64,000 bases of DNA from Citrobacter freundii (lineage in GTDB: Bacteria; Pseudomonadota; Gammaproteobacteria; Enterobacterales; Enterobacteriaceae): positions 372,001-436,000 of the forward strand of contig NZ_JAALBX010000001.1 in assembly GCF_011077955.1 (NCBI RefSeq), in the 5' to 3' direction. How positions within the stretch are numbered: position 1 is the first letter of the stretch; every line of letters starts with the position of its first letter. The position numbers and the translations under genes are program-made. The notes below the pieces were generated by a model. That model was not told where the DNA came from, searched no databases, and saw only the letters and a list, made by a program, of their open reading frames with translations. Below, piece after piece: positions 20,976 through 31,483 of this stretch.

Positions 20976-22478
20976 TTATGCCGCAATGGCATTCATAATT
21001 GCGCTGACAGACAGCTCTTCCAGCGGAATTTCCGCCACTTGTTCCCGGTCGCGCATGATAATCACCCGATCGGCATAGCCCACCAGCTCTTCCAGCTCCG
21101 ACGAGATAACCAGCAGAGCCAGCCCATCGGCGCACAGCGTTTCAATCAACCGAATGATTTCCGCATGCGCGCCCACGTCGATACCACGCGTAGGTTCGTC
21201 CAGGATCAGGAACTGCGGGCGCGTCAGCAACCAGCGCGACAACAATACTTTTTGCTGATTGCCGCCGGATAAAAATTCAACCGGCTGTTCGGCGTTAGGG
21301 GTGCGAATGCCTAACTGGCGGATAAAGCGCTCGGCTATTTCGTTTTGTTCACGGCGTGGGATCGGACGCAGCCAGCCACGCTGGGCTTGCAGGGCCAGAA
21401 TGATGTTTTCGCGCACCGAGGCGGCGGCGATGATGCCGTCGGTTTTCCTGTCTTCCGGGCAAAAGCCGATGCCAAGACAAGATGCCTGATGCGGGGAACG
21501 CAGCGCCTGCGGTTTACCCTTGATCATCGCGCTGCCGGTGTCGGCGGGTTTGATGCCGAAAATCACTTCCGCGGTTTCGGTACGACCCGAGCCTAACAGG
21601 CCCGCCAGACCGACAATTTCGCCAGGCCGGACTTCCAGCGAAAACGGCGCAATGACGCCTTTTTTGCCGTAGTCCTTAAACGCCGCTACCGGTTTCTCGC
21701 TCAATAAGGTGCGACCGGCGCGCTGCAACGCATTTTGCTCAAGCTCGCGCCCAAGCATCATTTTTACCAGTTCGATTTGCGGCAGTTCTTTGGTGTCGCG
21801 CGTGCCGATAAATTTACCGTTACGCAGTACCGTGATGCGGTCGGTGACTTCGTAAACCTGATCTAAAAAGTGGGTAACAAAAATCAGGCTGACGCCCTGA
21901 TCGCGCAACTGGCGCATCAGGGTAAAGAGCATTTCCACTTCTTTGGTATCAAGGCTCGCGGTGGGTTCATCGAGGATCAGCACTTTGGCGGATAAATCGA
22001 TGGCCCGGCAAATAGCGACGATTTGCTGCATGGCGACGGAAAAACGGTTGAGCGGCTCGCGCACGTCAAGCTGGAATCCATAAGACTCCATCAGCGCCGA
22101 GGCGCGTTTTTCCATTTCTTTGCGGCGCAGCAACCCGAAGCGCTTCGGTTCGCGGCCAATGAATAAGTTGTCGGCGACAGACATATTCGGCAACAGGTTC
22201 ACTTCCTGATACACCGTACCGATGCCAAGTTGCTGTGCGTGTGCAGTATTTTTGGGACGAATGGTTTGCCCCTCTAACCATACGGTACCGCCGTCAGGCT
22301 GGTACACGCCGGTCAGGGCTTTAATTAAGGTGGACTTGCCTGCGCCGTTTTCCCCCAGCAAGGCCATAATTTCGCCACGCCGCAGACTGAAATCGACGTG
22401 ATCGAGCGCTTTTACTCCCGGAAAGACTTTACTCAGTCCTTCGGTGCGCAAGATTTCCTGATGTTGTTGTGATTGCAT
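20976..22478 (-). CDS. ytfR: Galactofuranose ABC transporter ATP-binding protein YtfR
   Basis: 500 residues, identical in length to K-12 YtfR when started at the ATG 22478 (CGGAG upstream); the 57-base upstream extension is not used. Two fused ABC ATPase domains as in RbsA/MglA: first Walker A GENGAGKST with Walker B VLILDEPTASLD, second domain with the degenerate Walker A GLLGSGRTE, signature LSGGNQQK and FLILDEPTRGID. Powers import through YtfT/YjfF. Confidence 0.96.
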   Translation of the reverse strand: MQSQQHQEILRTEGLSKVFPGVKALDHVDFSLRRGEIMALLGENGAGKSTLIKALTGVYQPDGGTVWLEGQTIRPKNTAHAQQLGIGTVYQEVNLLPNMSVADNLFIGREPKRFGLLRRKEMEKRASALMESYGFQLDVREPLNRFSVAMQQIVAICRAIDLSAKVLILDEPTASLDTKEVEMLFTLMRQLRDQGVSLIFVTHFLDQVYEVTDRITVLRNGKFIGTRDTKELPQIELVKMMLGRELEQNALQRAGRTLLSEKPVAAFKDYGKKGVIAPFSLEVRPGEIVGLAGLLGSGRTETAEVIFGIKPADTGSAMIKGKPQALRSPHQASCLGIGFCPEDRKTDGIIAAASVRENIILALQAQRGWLRPIPRREQNEIAERFIRQLGIRTPNAEQPVEFLSGGNQQKVLLSRWLLTRPQFLILDEPTRGIDVGAHAEIIRLIETLCADGLALLVISSELEELVGYADRVIIMRDREQVAEIPLEELSVSAIMNAIAA

Positions 22479-22664
22479 CACCGGACTCCGAAAAGCGTGT
22501 GAAAAAATTTTTACCCTAAAAAATTCGAGCGACACAACGGCGGCAAGTGAATAAATCCCAACGCACGCGTTTAGGTCAGTGAATCGGGTAACACGCAGCC
22601 AGTCCCTCTGCCGCTCGAATGCTTACGGGTACAGGGCCCTCTGATGAGAGCCCTTGCAGTCGGC

Positions 22665-23621
22665 TTAGTAGCCCATGCCTTTTTTCTTCTCAAGCTCTTC
22701 CTTGGCCGTATCTGGCAGGAACAGCGTTGATTTGGTAATGGTCACTTTCTCAGGCTGAGTGCCGTCTTTTTTGAATTTTTCCAGCGCATCGAATGCCGGG
22801 CCTGCCATGTTCGGGGTCAATTCCACGCTGGCATTAGCTTCGCCGTCGATCATCGCTTTGAAAATATCCGGTACGCCGTCGATGGAGCCGGTCAGAATAT
22901 CGGAGCCCGGTTTCAGGCCTGCTTCTTTGATTGCCTGGATTGCACCGATCACCATGTCATCGTTATGGGCGAATACCATGCAGATGTTTTTGCCGTTGTT
23001 TTCAGCCTTGATAAAGCTTTCCATGACTTCTTTACCCTTACTGCGAGTAAAGTCGCCGGATTGTGAACGGATAATTTTGACGTTCGGCGCTTTGGCGATG
23101 GCTTCGGCAAAACCTTTCTTACGGTCAATCGCCACGCTCGCGCCTACGGTGCCCTGCAACTCAACAACGTTACACGGTTTGCCGTTAAGGGTTTTCAAAA
23201 GCCACTCGCCAATCAGACGGCCTTCCAGCACGTTGTCAGCGGTGACGGTGGTCATATAAAGCGATTTGTCTTTAACATCAATATTACGGTCCAGCAGGAT
23301 CACCGGGATTTCCGCTTCTTTGGCTTCTTTCAGCACCGGCTCCCACCCTGTCGCCACGACCGGGGCGATGAAGATGGCGTCGACGCCCTGGGCGATAAAC
23401 GAACGTACGGCTTTAATTTGGTTTTCCTGTTTTTGCTGCCCATCCGCGACCTTAAGCGTAATGCCGCGCTTTTGCGCTTCGCTTTTCGCAACGCTGGTTT
23501 CTGCCGCTCGCCAGCCTGATTCAGAACCTACCTGAGAAAAACCCACGGTTAAAGGGGCTGCCATCGCCATAGACGACATGGCTGCCGAAACTGCTGTGAC
23601 AAGAAGTAAGCGCTTCCACAT
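22665..23621 (-). CDS. ytfQ: Galactofuranose-binding periplasmic protein YtfQ
   Basis: 318 residues as in E. coli. Signal peptide MWKRLLLVTAVSAAMSSMAMA, cleavage probably before APLTVGF. Type I periplasmic binding fold (Peripla_BP_4): GFSQVGSESGWR, IFIAPVVATGWEP, PVILLDRNIDV and VFAHNDDMVIGAIQAIKEAG. Binds galactofuranose in E. coli. First gene of the operon; the 186-bp gap before ytfR contains an imperfect hairpin (about 22630-22652) that could lower downstream expression, a common arrangement for binding-protein genes. Confidence 0.96.
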   Translation of the reverse strand: MWKRLLLVTAVSAAMSSMAMAAPLTVGFSQVGSESGWRAAETSVAKSEAQKRGITLKVADGQQKQENQIKAVRSFIAQGVDAIFIAPVVATGWEPVLKEAKEAEIPVILLDRNIDVKDKSLYMTTVTADNVLEGRLIGEWLLKTLNGKPCNVVELQGTVGASVAIDRKKGFAEAIAKAPNVKIIRSQSGDFTRSKGKEVMESFIKAENNGKNICMVFAHNDDMVIGAIQAIKEAGLKPGSDILTGSIDGVPDIFKAMIDGEANASVELTPNMAGPAFDALEKFKKDGTQPEKVTITKSTLFLPDTAKEELEKKKGMGY

Positions 23622-23689
23622 AAGTAAATCCTCGTAGGGTTATTGTTGGCTAAATTTCCACCTGCGGGAAAAACTATAGACAATATGAC

Positions 23690-23710
23690 ATGTAACAAAA
23701 TGCGTTACAT
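23690..23710. promoter_or_regulatory. Inverted repeat ATGTAAC-N7-GTTACAT upstream of ytfQ
   Basis: Perfect 7-bp arms with a 7-base spacer, 69 bases upstream of the ytfQ start and hence in the promoter zone. Candidate regulator site. A CRP-like half site TGTGA (minus strand) overlaps its right side. Confidence 0.5.
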
Positions 23711-23843
23711 CACAATTCAAAAAAGTTACATAAAGGTTATAGAGCTTGAAATGCAAGAGTGTGAGCGGGGTAGCGACTTTTACCCTTACGCCAGGTATCA
23801 GATTCAAGTGATTTTTTTCCTGGCGCCTGCGAAAAAAACGCAC

Positions 23844-23861
23844 TTTGTAACCGGTTACAAA
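23844..23861. promoter_or_regulatory. LacI-family (GalR/GalS-like) operator palindrome
   Basis: Perfect 18-bp palindrome TTTGTAACCGGTTACAAA with the central CG typical of LacI-family operators. Its inner 16 bases match 10 of 12 fixed positions of the GalR/GalS consensus GTGNAANCNNTTNCAC. It lies 223 bases upstream of ytfQ, a galactofuranose importer, which makes galactose-type control plausible; the binding protein is inferred. Confidence 0.65.
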
Positions 23862-23977
23862 AATTTATTCAGAATGCGGCTGAGTTTATGGATTATTCAG
23901 TTGTAAAAAGAATGAAAAACGAGGCGGAAATTATTGGCGGCGAGAAAAACAGTCCAGGACTTTCAGACACATTTGGC

Positions 23978-23983
23978 TATAAT
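23978..23983 (+). promoter_or_regulatory. -10 box of ppa
   Basis: Perfect TATAAT 40 bases upstream of the ppa ATG, preceded by GGC. No good -35 is visible at 16-18 bp spacing. Confidence 0.6.
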
Positions 23984-24022
23984 ACCCGGCACTTGTTTGC
24001 CATACAGTTAAAGGAAACAGAC

Positions 24023-24553
24023 ATGAGCTTACTTAACGTGCCTGCTGGTAAAGATCTGCCAGAAGACATCTATGTGGTTATCGAAATCCCGGCTAACGCG
24101 GACCCGATTAAATATGAAGTGGACAAAGAGAGCGGCGCGCTGTTCGTTGACCGTTTCATGTCTACCGCGATGTTCTATCCGTGCAACTACGGTTACATCA
24201 ACCACACCCTGTCTCTGGACGGAGACCCGGTAGACGTGCTGGTCCCGACCCCGTATCCGCTGCAGCCGGGCGCTGTCATTCGCTGCCGTCCAGTTGGCGT
24301 GCTGAAAATGACCGACGAATCCGGTGAAGATGCGAAACTGGTTGCGGTACCGCACACCAAGCTCAGCAAAGAGTACGATCACATTAACGATGTGAACGAC
24401 CTGCCGGAACTGCTGAAAGCTCAGATCACTCACTTCTTCGAGCACTACAAAGACCTCGAAAAAGGCAAATGGGTGAAAGTGGACGGTTGGGAAAACGCTG
24501 AAGCCGCTAAAGCAGAAATCGTTGCCTCTTTCGAACGCGCTGCGAAGAAGTAA
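24023..24553 (+). CDS. ppa: Inorganic pyrophosphatase
   Basis: 176 residues as in E. coli, from the ATG after AAGGAAACAGAC; the product begins [23 protein letters not shown]. Hydrolyses pyrophosphate, pulling biosynthetic reactions forward; Mg-dependent cytosolic hexamer. The family signature DGDPVDV (residues 66-72) carries the metal-binding aspartates. Nothing unusual. Confidence 0.98.
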   Translation: MSLLNVPAGKDLPEDIYVVIEIPANADPIKYEVDKESGALFVDRFMSTAMFYPCNYGYINHTLSLDGDPVDVLVPTPYPLQPGAVIRCRPVGVLKMTDESGEDAKLVAVPHTKLSKEYDHINDVNDLPELLKAQITHFFEHYKDLEKGKWVKVDGWENAEAAKAEIVASFERAAKK

Positions 24554-24587
24554 GTTCGTACGGCTCCCGCGTTAAATCGCGAGCATA

Positions 24588-24619
24588 AAAAAACCGCTTC
24601 CCGAAGGAAGCGGTTTTTT
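24588..24619. terminator. Bidirectional terminator between ppa and ytfP
   Basis: Stem AAACCGCTTCC / GGAAGCGGTTT with a short CGAA loop, flanked by A's upstream and T's downstream. Lies between two convergent genes. Confidence 0.93.
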
Positions 24620-24624
24620 GTTTT

Positions 24625-24969
24625 TTAATACTGGTCTCTGTCCAACCAGTTGCCGCTTTCTATGCGGGTCAGGTTTTCTACAGACCGTTGGTAGACATAC
24701 ATCCAGGCGCTCCCGTAAGGGGTTTGTATCAACTGACGTCGATACTCGCCGCCCTGAGTACGCAGGGCATCCAGTTCGGCAAGAGTACTGGCATCAATAC
24801 GATACACTTCGCCTAACACTTTCCCTTCGCCCGGCACCGCGCCCGGATAATGCCCGATGCTGAACAATTGAAAGTTTTCAACCGTGTGATCGCCTAACCA
24901 CTGAGCATTGGTCATCCAGTGGCTGTTGCCTTGTTTGCGTCTTAAACTACCGTAGACAAATATTCGCAT
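24625..24969 (-). CDS. ytfP: YtfP, gamma-glutamylcyclotransferase-like protein
   Basis: 114 residues (E. coli 113). Small AIG2/GGCT-fold protein: the N-terminal FVYGSLRRKQGN loop that binds gamma-glutamyl substrates in the family is present, as is GEVYRIDASTLAELDALE-like sequence (here ELDALRTQGGEYRR). Probable gamma-glutamylamine or related cyclotransferase; substrate not known. Its ATG is 2 bases after the tamB stop, so it is the last gene of the tamA-tamB-ytfP operon. Confidence 0.92.
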   Translation of the reverse strand: MRIFVYGSLRRKQGNSHWMTNAQWLGDHTVENFQLFSIGHYPGAVPGEGKVLGEVYRIDASTLAELDALRTQGGEYRRQLIQTPYGSAWMYVYQRSVENLTRIESGNWLDRDQY

Positions 24970-24971
24970 TG

Positions 24972-27900
24972 CTAAAACTCGAACTGATAGAGCAAATCGA
25001 GTGCCTGATCTACCCCAGACACCGCTTCCAGATACAGCTTAGGCATCAGGCGATAACGCAATGTTAACGTCGCCAGAGAGTCAAAGATACCCACACCATA
25101 TTTCACCTGCAGACCTGGCAGTACATAGCCGCTGACCACTACCTGCGAGGAGTCACCGACCCCCTGGGTATCCAGCGCCAGATTGCTGACGCCAAACGTC
25201 TCGCCGATTTTACCCACAACCTGCCCACTTTGTGCAACCCCCAGACCAACGAGCATTGACGTCATTGCTTCACTATCGCTCTGTCCGGTGTCAAGACCTT
25301 GCCCGCGTAACAGATAGGAAAGCGCCTCTTGTTGCGACATCGCCGGGTCTGAGAACACCTCTACGCGCGGTTCATCAGGCGTTCCCGTCACGCGAACCCC
25401 GGCAGTGACATCGTTCTCCGTGGCATCCGGATTTCGGATTGCCTCTATGTTCAATAACGGCTGATCCGGCGGGCCGGAGAACAGAAGTTCCCCTTTACGC
25501 ACAATCAAATCCTGACCATAGGCGCGAAAACGGCCTTGCGGGATGTTCACCTGCCCGTTTAAACCAAGCCCCTGCTTGTCCTGGGCCACTTTCAGATCGC
25601 CCGTTAAACGCGCCCGTAAACCGAAGGCGCTCATGCGGACATCGTTCCCCACATGTATAGTCAGATTGCTGTTAACAGGAATAGCCGCCGTCGGCGCACG
25701 CTCTGGTTTAAGCTGGGCATCAAGCATCACCTCGTCGCCGGATACATCAACAGCGCTCTCAGGCAGCTCCTGCACCACGATACGCGCCCAGGGCACATCC
25801 ACCCGCCCATCAAGCGTAATCAGGCTTGGCGTCGCTTCCAGCACCACATCCGGCGATACATCGAGACGGACTATCGGCGGCACAGTGATACGGACTTTAT
25901 CTCCTTTCGCCGCCACGCGCGCGCGCCAGTTATCAAGCTGGCTCCAGTCCGCGTCGCCAGTGAGGTTGATTTGCCCGCGCCGGGTGTTGACCACGCCCTG
26001 AAGCGTCGAGCTCATACCATTAAATACCATGGAAACCTGGCTTGGGCGCATATCAAACGGCATAAAGTTGCCGTCTACATCCACGCCGTTCAACTGTAAT
26101 TGGCCGAACAATTGCGGCTGCGCAGCGCTGCCCGCCAGGCGTAAGTTCGCGTTCAACATCCCTGCCGCTTTTTCACCACGCGAGAAAATGGGGTTTATCA
26201 TCGCCAGTGAGAAGTTGCGGATATTGACGTTGCCGGACAAATTACGGCGATTTTGCGGATCGGCAATTTGCACTTTACCTTCAAACTGCCCATTGCCCGC
26301 GAGGCGCATAAGCCAGCCGAGTTCGGCCTGATTATTACGCAGCGCGGCAGTGAGATGCAGCGTGTCGAAGGCCACCGGCAAGACATTGTCGTTCACCTTT
26401 TGGGTGATTTTCACGCCGCGACCATCAAGCGTGACATTGCCCTGCGGCAGCCCTTCTTTGGTGGTATCCCACGTCACATCGGCTTTACCGGTAAATACCC
26501 CGCTCGCCTGAGTTTCCGCCGGCAGGTAGGGTTTCACCATAGCCAGATCGAAGCGGTTAAGCTCAACTACCGCATGTCCTTCCGCCCCGGCGTCCACAGC
26601 CTGCGGCAGGCACAACTGCGCTTTCGGGTTGGTCCAACAATGCGGGCCGATATTGATTTTTTGCTCCTGACCGCGGTAGTCCAACGCAATGGCGCGGGTT
26701 TGCGACCAGGGGCCGACCGGGGTATTGAAGCGGGTATTTTCCAGCGTGCCGCGCCAGCGTTGTTCAGCGCGATCAAAGCTGCCTTTCAGATCGAGCTGCC
26801 CGGAGACCGGATCGCCCTGCACCCGCACAGCCAGTTGATGGTTTTTCTCATTGCCCTTCGCGTTAATGGTCGCCAGCGCGACCGTCACACCCGGCTGGAC
26901 CACGCGTTCAACCCGCACGTCCAGCGTGCCGCCAATCTGATCGGTGGATTTAATATCGCCATCCACGCGCACCAGGGCAATGGAGAGATCCTGCCAGCGC
27001 AAATTACGGGCCGTAATATCGGCCAACACCTGCGGGGCTTCCACCGTCCCGCGGATCTTCACCAGCCCTTTTGCCGTCCCGCCGAGGCCCGGTAGGGCGT
27101 TGTTCAGATTCGGCGCATCAATGGTGGCGTCCAGTTCCAGGTCTTTTACGCCCAGCTCGCCTTTAATGTCGGCGGTATTGCGACCCAGGGCCACATGCAG
27201 ACCGGGGATCACCCACTGCATATAGCTGTTGCCCCGAAGCTTACCGTCTACCTTCACGGCGTTGTCTTTGACGTTGCCTGCAAGTTTGATTTCCGGCACG
27301 TTTAGCTGCCAGGTGCCGCCATACAGGCTACCCTGGAGCTTAACAAGCCCGTCCAGCTTCGCAGGCCAGTCGGGCCAGGTTTTGGCCGTATTGATTTTAT
27401 TCAGCGTCACTTCGCCGCGCCAGCTTATAGCCTGCTGCCAGTCCAGAACGGCTTTCAGATCGGTGGTGCCTTCCAGCGCCGCAACCGACAGCTTATCAAT
27501 ATTAATATTTTGTTCGTTGCCTTTGGCATCAAGCGTCAGGCTGGCAGGCGGTATCGATTCCCCTTTTACATCTGTACGGAAGCTCAGCGTATAGTCGGTC
27601 ATCTTCCCGGTGAGTTTCAGTTTCAGATTGTCCGCCTGGTATTGTTTCTCACCTGTAAACGGCCAGTAGAGCTGTTCACTGGTGATATCCAGATTTAACG
27701 GCAATCCCGCCTCGGAAAGTCGCGTCTGGCCGCGCAGCACCATATCTACCGGGCCGGAAAGGTTAACGCCGAATTCCAGTTGTTCGCGCAGCGCGCCGCC
27801 GACTTTGATTTTGACCTTCTCGCCTTTTATAGGATCGACGTTCAGAGTGCTGTTCAGCGTAATATCCACCGGCCAGTTATTACGCAGTTCCGCGCGTCCG

Positions 27901-28748
27901 GTAGCGTTGACCGTTCCCTGAGTAGAGTCGATATCCAGCGCATCCAGCGTCGCGAGGCCATCCACGCTGCTCACTTTAAGCAGCATCGCATTGATGGTGA
28001 TGTCGGTATCGCCCGTCAGACGCAGTTGTTCGCCCTTGAATGACTGAATGGTCAAATTAAGCGGCAAATGCACATCCGTCATTTCCGGCAGCACCGGTTT
28101 TGAGAACAACTGTTTTAGCGTCTCGCCAAGGGGTAGTTCCTCTGGCTTCGGATTAACAATTTTTGGTTCCACCACTTCTTCCTGCGCCACTTTCGCGACC
28201 TTCGGCAGGGCTATTAATAAGCCCTGGAGGGTCGTAGGCGTGAGGGTCAGGTTACGCTCTTGCCAGTCAAGCCCTGAGGTGAAATCCATTACGGAGACCG
28301 TCGTGTCATCAATACGCACATTGACGTTATTCAGCGTCACTTTACTCAGGGTAATGGGATAAGGCGTGGAGAGATCAAGCGGACCGCTGTCTTCTTCTTC
28401 AACCTGCGCCGCAGGAGGCATTTTACTGGTATCAATAACGACATTGATATCGCGTAACGACAGTGTGTTGACGCAAAGACTACTGTCGCGCAGGCAGGCC
28501 AACTTAACGGCAAGGTGCGCTTCACCAGCCATCACATTGACGCCGGGTTGTTCATAACGCAGATTTTTGATGGTCAAATCGCGCCAGCCACCGGTGACGC
28601 TCCCAATCTCAAGACCTGGGACCCAACGGTCAGCGGCTTTAAATACCAGATGCAGGCCCGTCGTCGTTCCCACCAAAAAACCCACCAGCCCGATAAGCAG
28701 CACGACAAACAGCACCACGGCAAGGGCGATTTTCTTCCTTAAACTCAT
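24972..28748 (-). CDS. tamB: Translocation and assembly module TamB
   Basis: 1258 residues (E. coli 1259). AsmA/VPS13-like inner-membrane-anchored protein spanning the periplasm as a long beta-taco. N-terminal signal anchor at about residues 7-29, then repetitive beta-strand domain, and the C-terminal DUF490/TamB domain (from about residue 940) ending [21 protein letters not shown]. With TamA it assembles some autotransporters and, with YhdP/YdbH, takes part in phospholipid transport to the outer membrane. Its ATG overlaps the tamA stop by 4 bp. Confidence 0.97.
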   Translation of the reverse strand: MSLRKKIALAVVLFVVLLIGLVGFLVGTTTGLHLVFKAADRWVPGLEIGSVTGGWRDLTIKNLRYEQPGVNVMAGEAHLAVKLACLRDSSLCVNTLSLRDINVVIDTSKMPPAAQVEEEDSGPLDLSTPYPITLSKVTLNNVNVRIDDTTVSVMDFTSGLDWQERNLTLTPTTLQGLLIALPKVAKVAQEEVVEPKIVNPKPEELPLGETLKQLFSKPVLPEMTDVHLPLNLTIQSFKGEQLRLTGDTDITINAMLLKVSSVDGLATLDALDIDSTQGTVNATGRAELRNNWPVDITLNSTLNVDPIKGEKVKIKVGGALREQLEFGVNLSGPVDMVLRGQTRLSEAGLPLNLDITSEQLYWPFTGEKQYQADNLKLKLTGKMTDYTLSFRTDVKGESIPPASLTLDAKGNEQNINIDKLSVAALEGTTDLKAVLDWQQAISWRGEVTLNKINTAKTWPDWPAKLDGLVKLQGSLYGGTWQLNVPEIKLAGNVKDNAVKVDGKLRGNSYMQWVIPGLHVALGRNTADIKGELGVKDLELDATIDAPNLNNALPGLGGTAKGLVKIRGTVEAPQVLADITARNLRWQDLSIALVRVDGDIKSTDQIGGTLDVRVERVVQPGVTVALATINAKGNEKNHQLAVRVQGDPVSGQLDLKGSFDRAEQRWRGTLENTRFNTPVGPWSQTRAIALDYRGQEQKINIGPHCWTNPKAQLCLPQAVDAGAEGHAVVELNRFDLAMVKPYLPAETQASGVFTGKADVTWDTTKEGLPQGNVTLDGRGVKITQKVNDNVLPVAFDTLHLTAALRNNQAELGWLMRLAGNGQFEGKVQIADPQNRRNLSGNVNIRNFSLAMINPIFSRGEKAAGMLNANLRLAGSAAQPQLFGQLQLNGVDVDGNFMPFDMRPSQVSMVFNGMSSTLQGVVNTRRGQINLTGDADWSQLDNWRARVAAKGDKVRITVPPIVRLDVSPDVVLEATPSLITLDGRVDVPWARIVVQELPESAVDVSGDEVMLDAQLKPERAPTAAIPVNSNLTIHVGNDVRMSAFGLRARLTGDLKVAQDKQGLGLNGQVNIPQGRFRAYGQDLIVRKGELLFSGPPDQPLLNIEAIRNPDATENDVTAGVRVTGTPDEPRVEVFSDPAMSQQEALSYLLRGQGLDTGQSDSEAMTSMLVGLGVAQSGQVVGKIGETFGVSNLALDTQGVGDSSQVVVSGYVLPGLQVKYGVGIFDSLATLTLRYRLMPKLYLEAVSGVDQALDLLYQFEF

Positions 28749-30478
28749 AATTCTGGCCCCAAACCGATGTAGAACTGCAAACCATGTTCGTCTTTATCGC
28801 CAACTGGCACCGCTAAATCGAGCTTCACAGGCCCAATTGGCGATTGCCAACGCACCCCGACGCCCGCGCCGGTTTTGAAGTCGCTGCGGCGAATATCGTT
28901 TACCGCTTCGCCGGAGTCGACAAACATCGCGCCCCACCATTTCCCGCTGACGTTGTATTGATACTCAAGCGATCCGGTTGCAAGTTTTGATGCCCCGGTG
29001 AGTTTGCCTTCCTCATTCTCAGGCGAAATGGATTTGTATTTATAGCCGCGAATACTGCGATCGCCGCCCGCGAAGAAACGCAGATCCGGCGGGACTCTGT
29101 CGAAATCGCCGGTTTCAATCCAGCCGAGATTACCGCGCACGACAAAGCGGTGGCGATCGTACAGCGTACGGATCCAGGCGTTCTGCGCCTGCACCACCAC
29201 AAACTCCACATCCGATCCCCAGGCCGTGCTGGAATAGTCCACCGAATAGCGCTGTGAATCGCCCCAGGTGGGCATTAATCCGCCGCGTGAGCGGGTGCGG
29301 CTTATCATCACCCCCGGGTATAACAGCATGGTGGTATTGGTGACGTCCGCCTGGGTAAAGTGGTCCAGACTCCAGCGCAGGTTAATCGCGCGCTGCCAGC
29401 CGCTCGACAGGTCCCAATAACGCGATACCGCAAGCGTAGTGGAATCGGCTTCGGTGTCGTTTAAGTCGGTACGCTTAAAGCCGCCTTGCACCAGATAATA
29501 TTGCTCGATGGGGTTTTTCAGCAACGGCACTTTATAGCTAAAGTCGAGCTGCTGCTCCGGCGCGGAAATGCTGGCGCTGGTAGTGAAGCTGTGGCCGTAT
29601 GAATTTATCCAGGGTTTATGCCAGGTGGCTTTGACGCGCGGCCCGACATCGGTGGAGTAACCGACCCCGGTTTCTACCCGGTTCTGGATGCGGGGCGTCA
29701 GCACCCCATGCAGCGGCAGCACTTTGGTTTTGCGGGATTTATCAAATTCCGGCGCCACGACCACGGAATTAAACCAGCCGGTCGCGGACAGACGGCGGTT
29801 TAGCTCCGCCAAATCTTTAGACTGGTAATAGTCGCCCTGATCGAAGGGCACCAGGCTTTGCAAATACTCATCACGTATTTGCGATCCTTCAAAGGTCACC
29901 GGCCCGAAACGGTAGCGTTCGCCGCTGTTGTAATCGATGTCCCAGAACGCCTGGTGGCGCGCCAGCGAGACCCCTAATTGACTGTGGGTAAATTCGCTAT
30001 CGAAGTAACCTTTACGCAGAGAAACCCGAGTCAGACTTTTCTTAAAGTTGTCGTAATCGCCATGGTCAAGTACCGTTCCGATGGCAGGACGGGTGTTGAG
30101 AAGATCGAGATAGTCGCGATCGTTAGCGGCGCCGCCGCGCAGGATGACATCCGTTCCACCAATAAGAACCGGCACGCCCGGCGTGACTCTGGCTATCAAA
30201 ACTTGTCGCCCTTTCGCCGGGGGCGGGCGAAGGTCAAACTCTATGGTAGGTTCGTAATACCCCAGTGCCCGAAGCCCGTTGCGGATAGCATCATCCACCC
30301 GCGCGCGAAATTGTCGGTCAGGCGTAACCTCATCGCTTTCAATGGTAGATAGTTGAGCGCGAACGTTTTTTTTCAGTTCTCCCGTGAGTCCTTCCACTTG
30401 CAAACGCACGTTCGCCGCGCTGACCGCAGCGGAGGCCAGCAGTAAACTGACGCAAAAAAAGAGACGGAATCGTGGCAC
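28745..30478 (-). CDS. tamA: Outer-membrane assembly module TamA
   Basis: 577 residues as in E. coli. Omp85-family protein: signal peptide ending near [12 protein letters not shown], three POTRA domains (about residues 22-260), and a 16-strand barrel with the conserved Omp85 motifs [14 protein letters not shown] (VRGF/Y-like, strand 12 loop) and [19 protein letters not shown]. It starts at GTG after AGGAGAAAAC. First gene of tamA-tamB-ytfP; divergent from msrA. Confidence 0.96.
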   Translation of the reverse strand: MPRFRLFFCVSLLLASAAVSAANVRLQVEGLTGELKKNVRAQLSTIESDEVTPDRQFRARVDDAIRNGLRALGYYEPTIEFDLRPPPAKGRQVLIARVTPGVPVLIGGTDVILRGGAANDRDYLDLLNTRPAIGTVLDHGDYDNFKKSLTRVSLRKGYFDSEFTHSQLGVSLARHQAFWDIDYNSGERYRFGPVTFEGSQIRDEYLQSLVPFDQGDYYQSKDLAELNRRLSATGWFNSVVVAPEFDKSRKTKVLPLHGVLTPRIQNRVETGVGYSTDVGPRVKATWHKPWINSYGHSFTTSASISAPEQQLDFSYKVPLLKNPIEQYYLVQGGFKRTDLNDTEADSTTLAVSRYWDLSSGWQRAINLRWSLDHFTQADVTNTTMLLYPGVMISRTRSRGGLMPTWGDSQRYSVDYSSTAWGSDVEFVVVQAQNAWIRTLYDRHRFVVRGNLGWIETGDFDRVPPDLRFFAGGDRSIRGYKYKSISPENEEGKLTGASKLATGSLEYQYNVSGKWWGAMFVDSGEAVNDIRRSDFKTGAGVGVRWQSPIGPVKLDLAVPVGDKDEHGLQFYIGLGPEL

Positions 30479-30703
30479 GTTTTCTCCTGAATTTCCTTTT
30501 TCCCACCCCTGGAAGGAACGTAGTGCCGCTCCGCGGCTTGATGAAAATCCCCGTATTACGGGAATTGAAAAAGAGACGACAATCCAAATATTTCTTATGT
30601 TTAAATCTAGACGTATTTATCAACTGTATTGTGTGCAAAGACACGCCGTGTGACAACCTTAGCGAGGCTGTTGCTTTTTTCTCCAAATAAGGGAGACGTT
30701 ATA

Positions 30704-31342
30704 ATGAGTTTATTTGATAAAAAGCACCTGGTTGACCCCGCTGACGCCCTGCCAGGACGAAGCACTCCGATGCCTGTTGCCGCGCTTCACGCCGTTAATG
30801 AACATTCGATGACCCATGTGCCAGACGGAATGGAGATAGCCCTCTTTGGTATGGGCTGCTTCTGGGGCGTAGAGCGTTTATTCTGGCCGCTGCCGGGCGT
30901 TTACAGTACGGCGGCAGGCTATTGCGGCGGTTACACCCCGAATCCAACCTACCGCGAAGTGTGTAGCGGCAAGACCGGTCATGCCGAAGCGGTGCGCGTG
31001 GTGTATGACCCGAACGTCATCAGCTATGAGCAGCTTTTACAGGTGTTCTGGGAAAACCACGATCCGGCCCAGGGCATGCGCCAGGGTAACGATACCGGTA
31101 CACAATACCGTTCGGCGATTTATCCGTTAACACCGGAACAGGACAATGCCGCGCGGGAAAGCCTGGCGCGTTTCCAACAAGCGATGGCGGAAAAAGGCGA
31201 CAATCGCCCTATTACGACTGAAATTACCAGCGCCCGCCCGTTTTATTATGCCGAGGATGAGCATCAGCAATATCTGCATAAAAACCCGTATGGATACTGC
31301 GGAATCGGCGGAATTGGGGTCTGTTTACCGCCGCGGGGATGA
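30704..31342 (+). CDS. msrA: Peptide methionine sulfoxide reductase MsrA
   Basis: 212 residues as in E. coli, from the ATG after GGGAGACGTTATA (the upstream in-frame extension is not used). Reduces methionine-S-sulfoxide. Catalytic cysteine C52 in GMGCFWGVE; resolving cysteines in the C-terminal [15 protein letters not shown]. Divergent from tamA, as in K-12. Confidence 0.97.
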   Translation: MSLFDKKHLVDPADALPGRSTPMPVAALHAVNEHSMTHVPDGMEIALFGMGCFWGVERLFWPLPGVYSTAAGYCGGYTPNPTYREVCSGKTGHAEAVRVVYDPNVISYEQLLQVFWENHDPAQGMRQGNDTGTQYRSAIYPLTPEQDNAARESLARFQQAMAEKGDNRPITTEITSARPFYYAEDEHQQYLHKNPYGYCGIGGIGVCLPPRG

Positions 31343-31390
31343 TCTCTGGCGGCTAAACAGCCGCTACTGTTATACTATGCCGTGAAATTA

Positions 31391-31420
31391 CGGGCTCGCT
31401 GATGGGCGAGCCCGCATTTA
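31391..31420 (+). terminator. Terminator after msrA
   Basis: Stem CGGGCTCGC / GCGAGCCCG with a 6-base loop followed by CATTTAT, 48 bases after the msrA stop. Confidence 0.75.
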
Positions 31421-31483
31421 TCGTGTTATTCCACAATGGACTATCAATTCCCCTTCAGAGGTCCGGCTCAGGCTGGATAAACT

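Larger units (their letters stand above)
23622..24022. other. Divergent ytfQ-ppa regulatory region
   Basis: 400 bases without a gene. It contains two inverted repeats with the same TGTAAC core (23690-23710 and 23844-23861) and the ppa -10 box. An apparent ORF running from 23888 into ppa is only an in-frame upstream extension of ppa. Confidence 0.8.
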
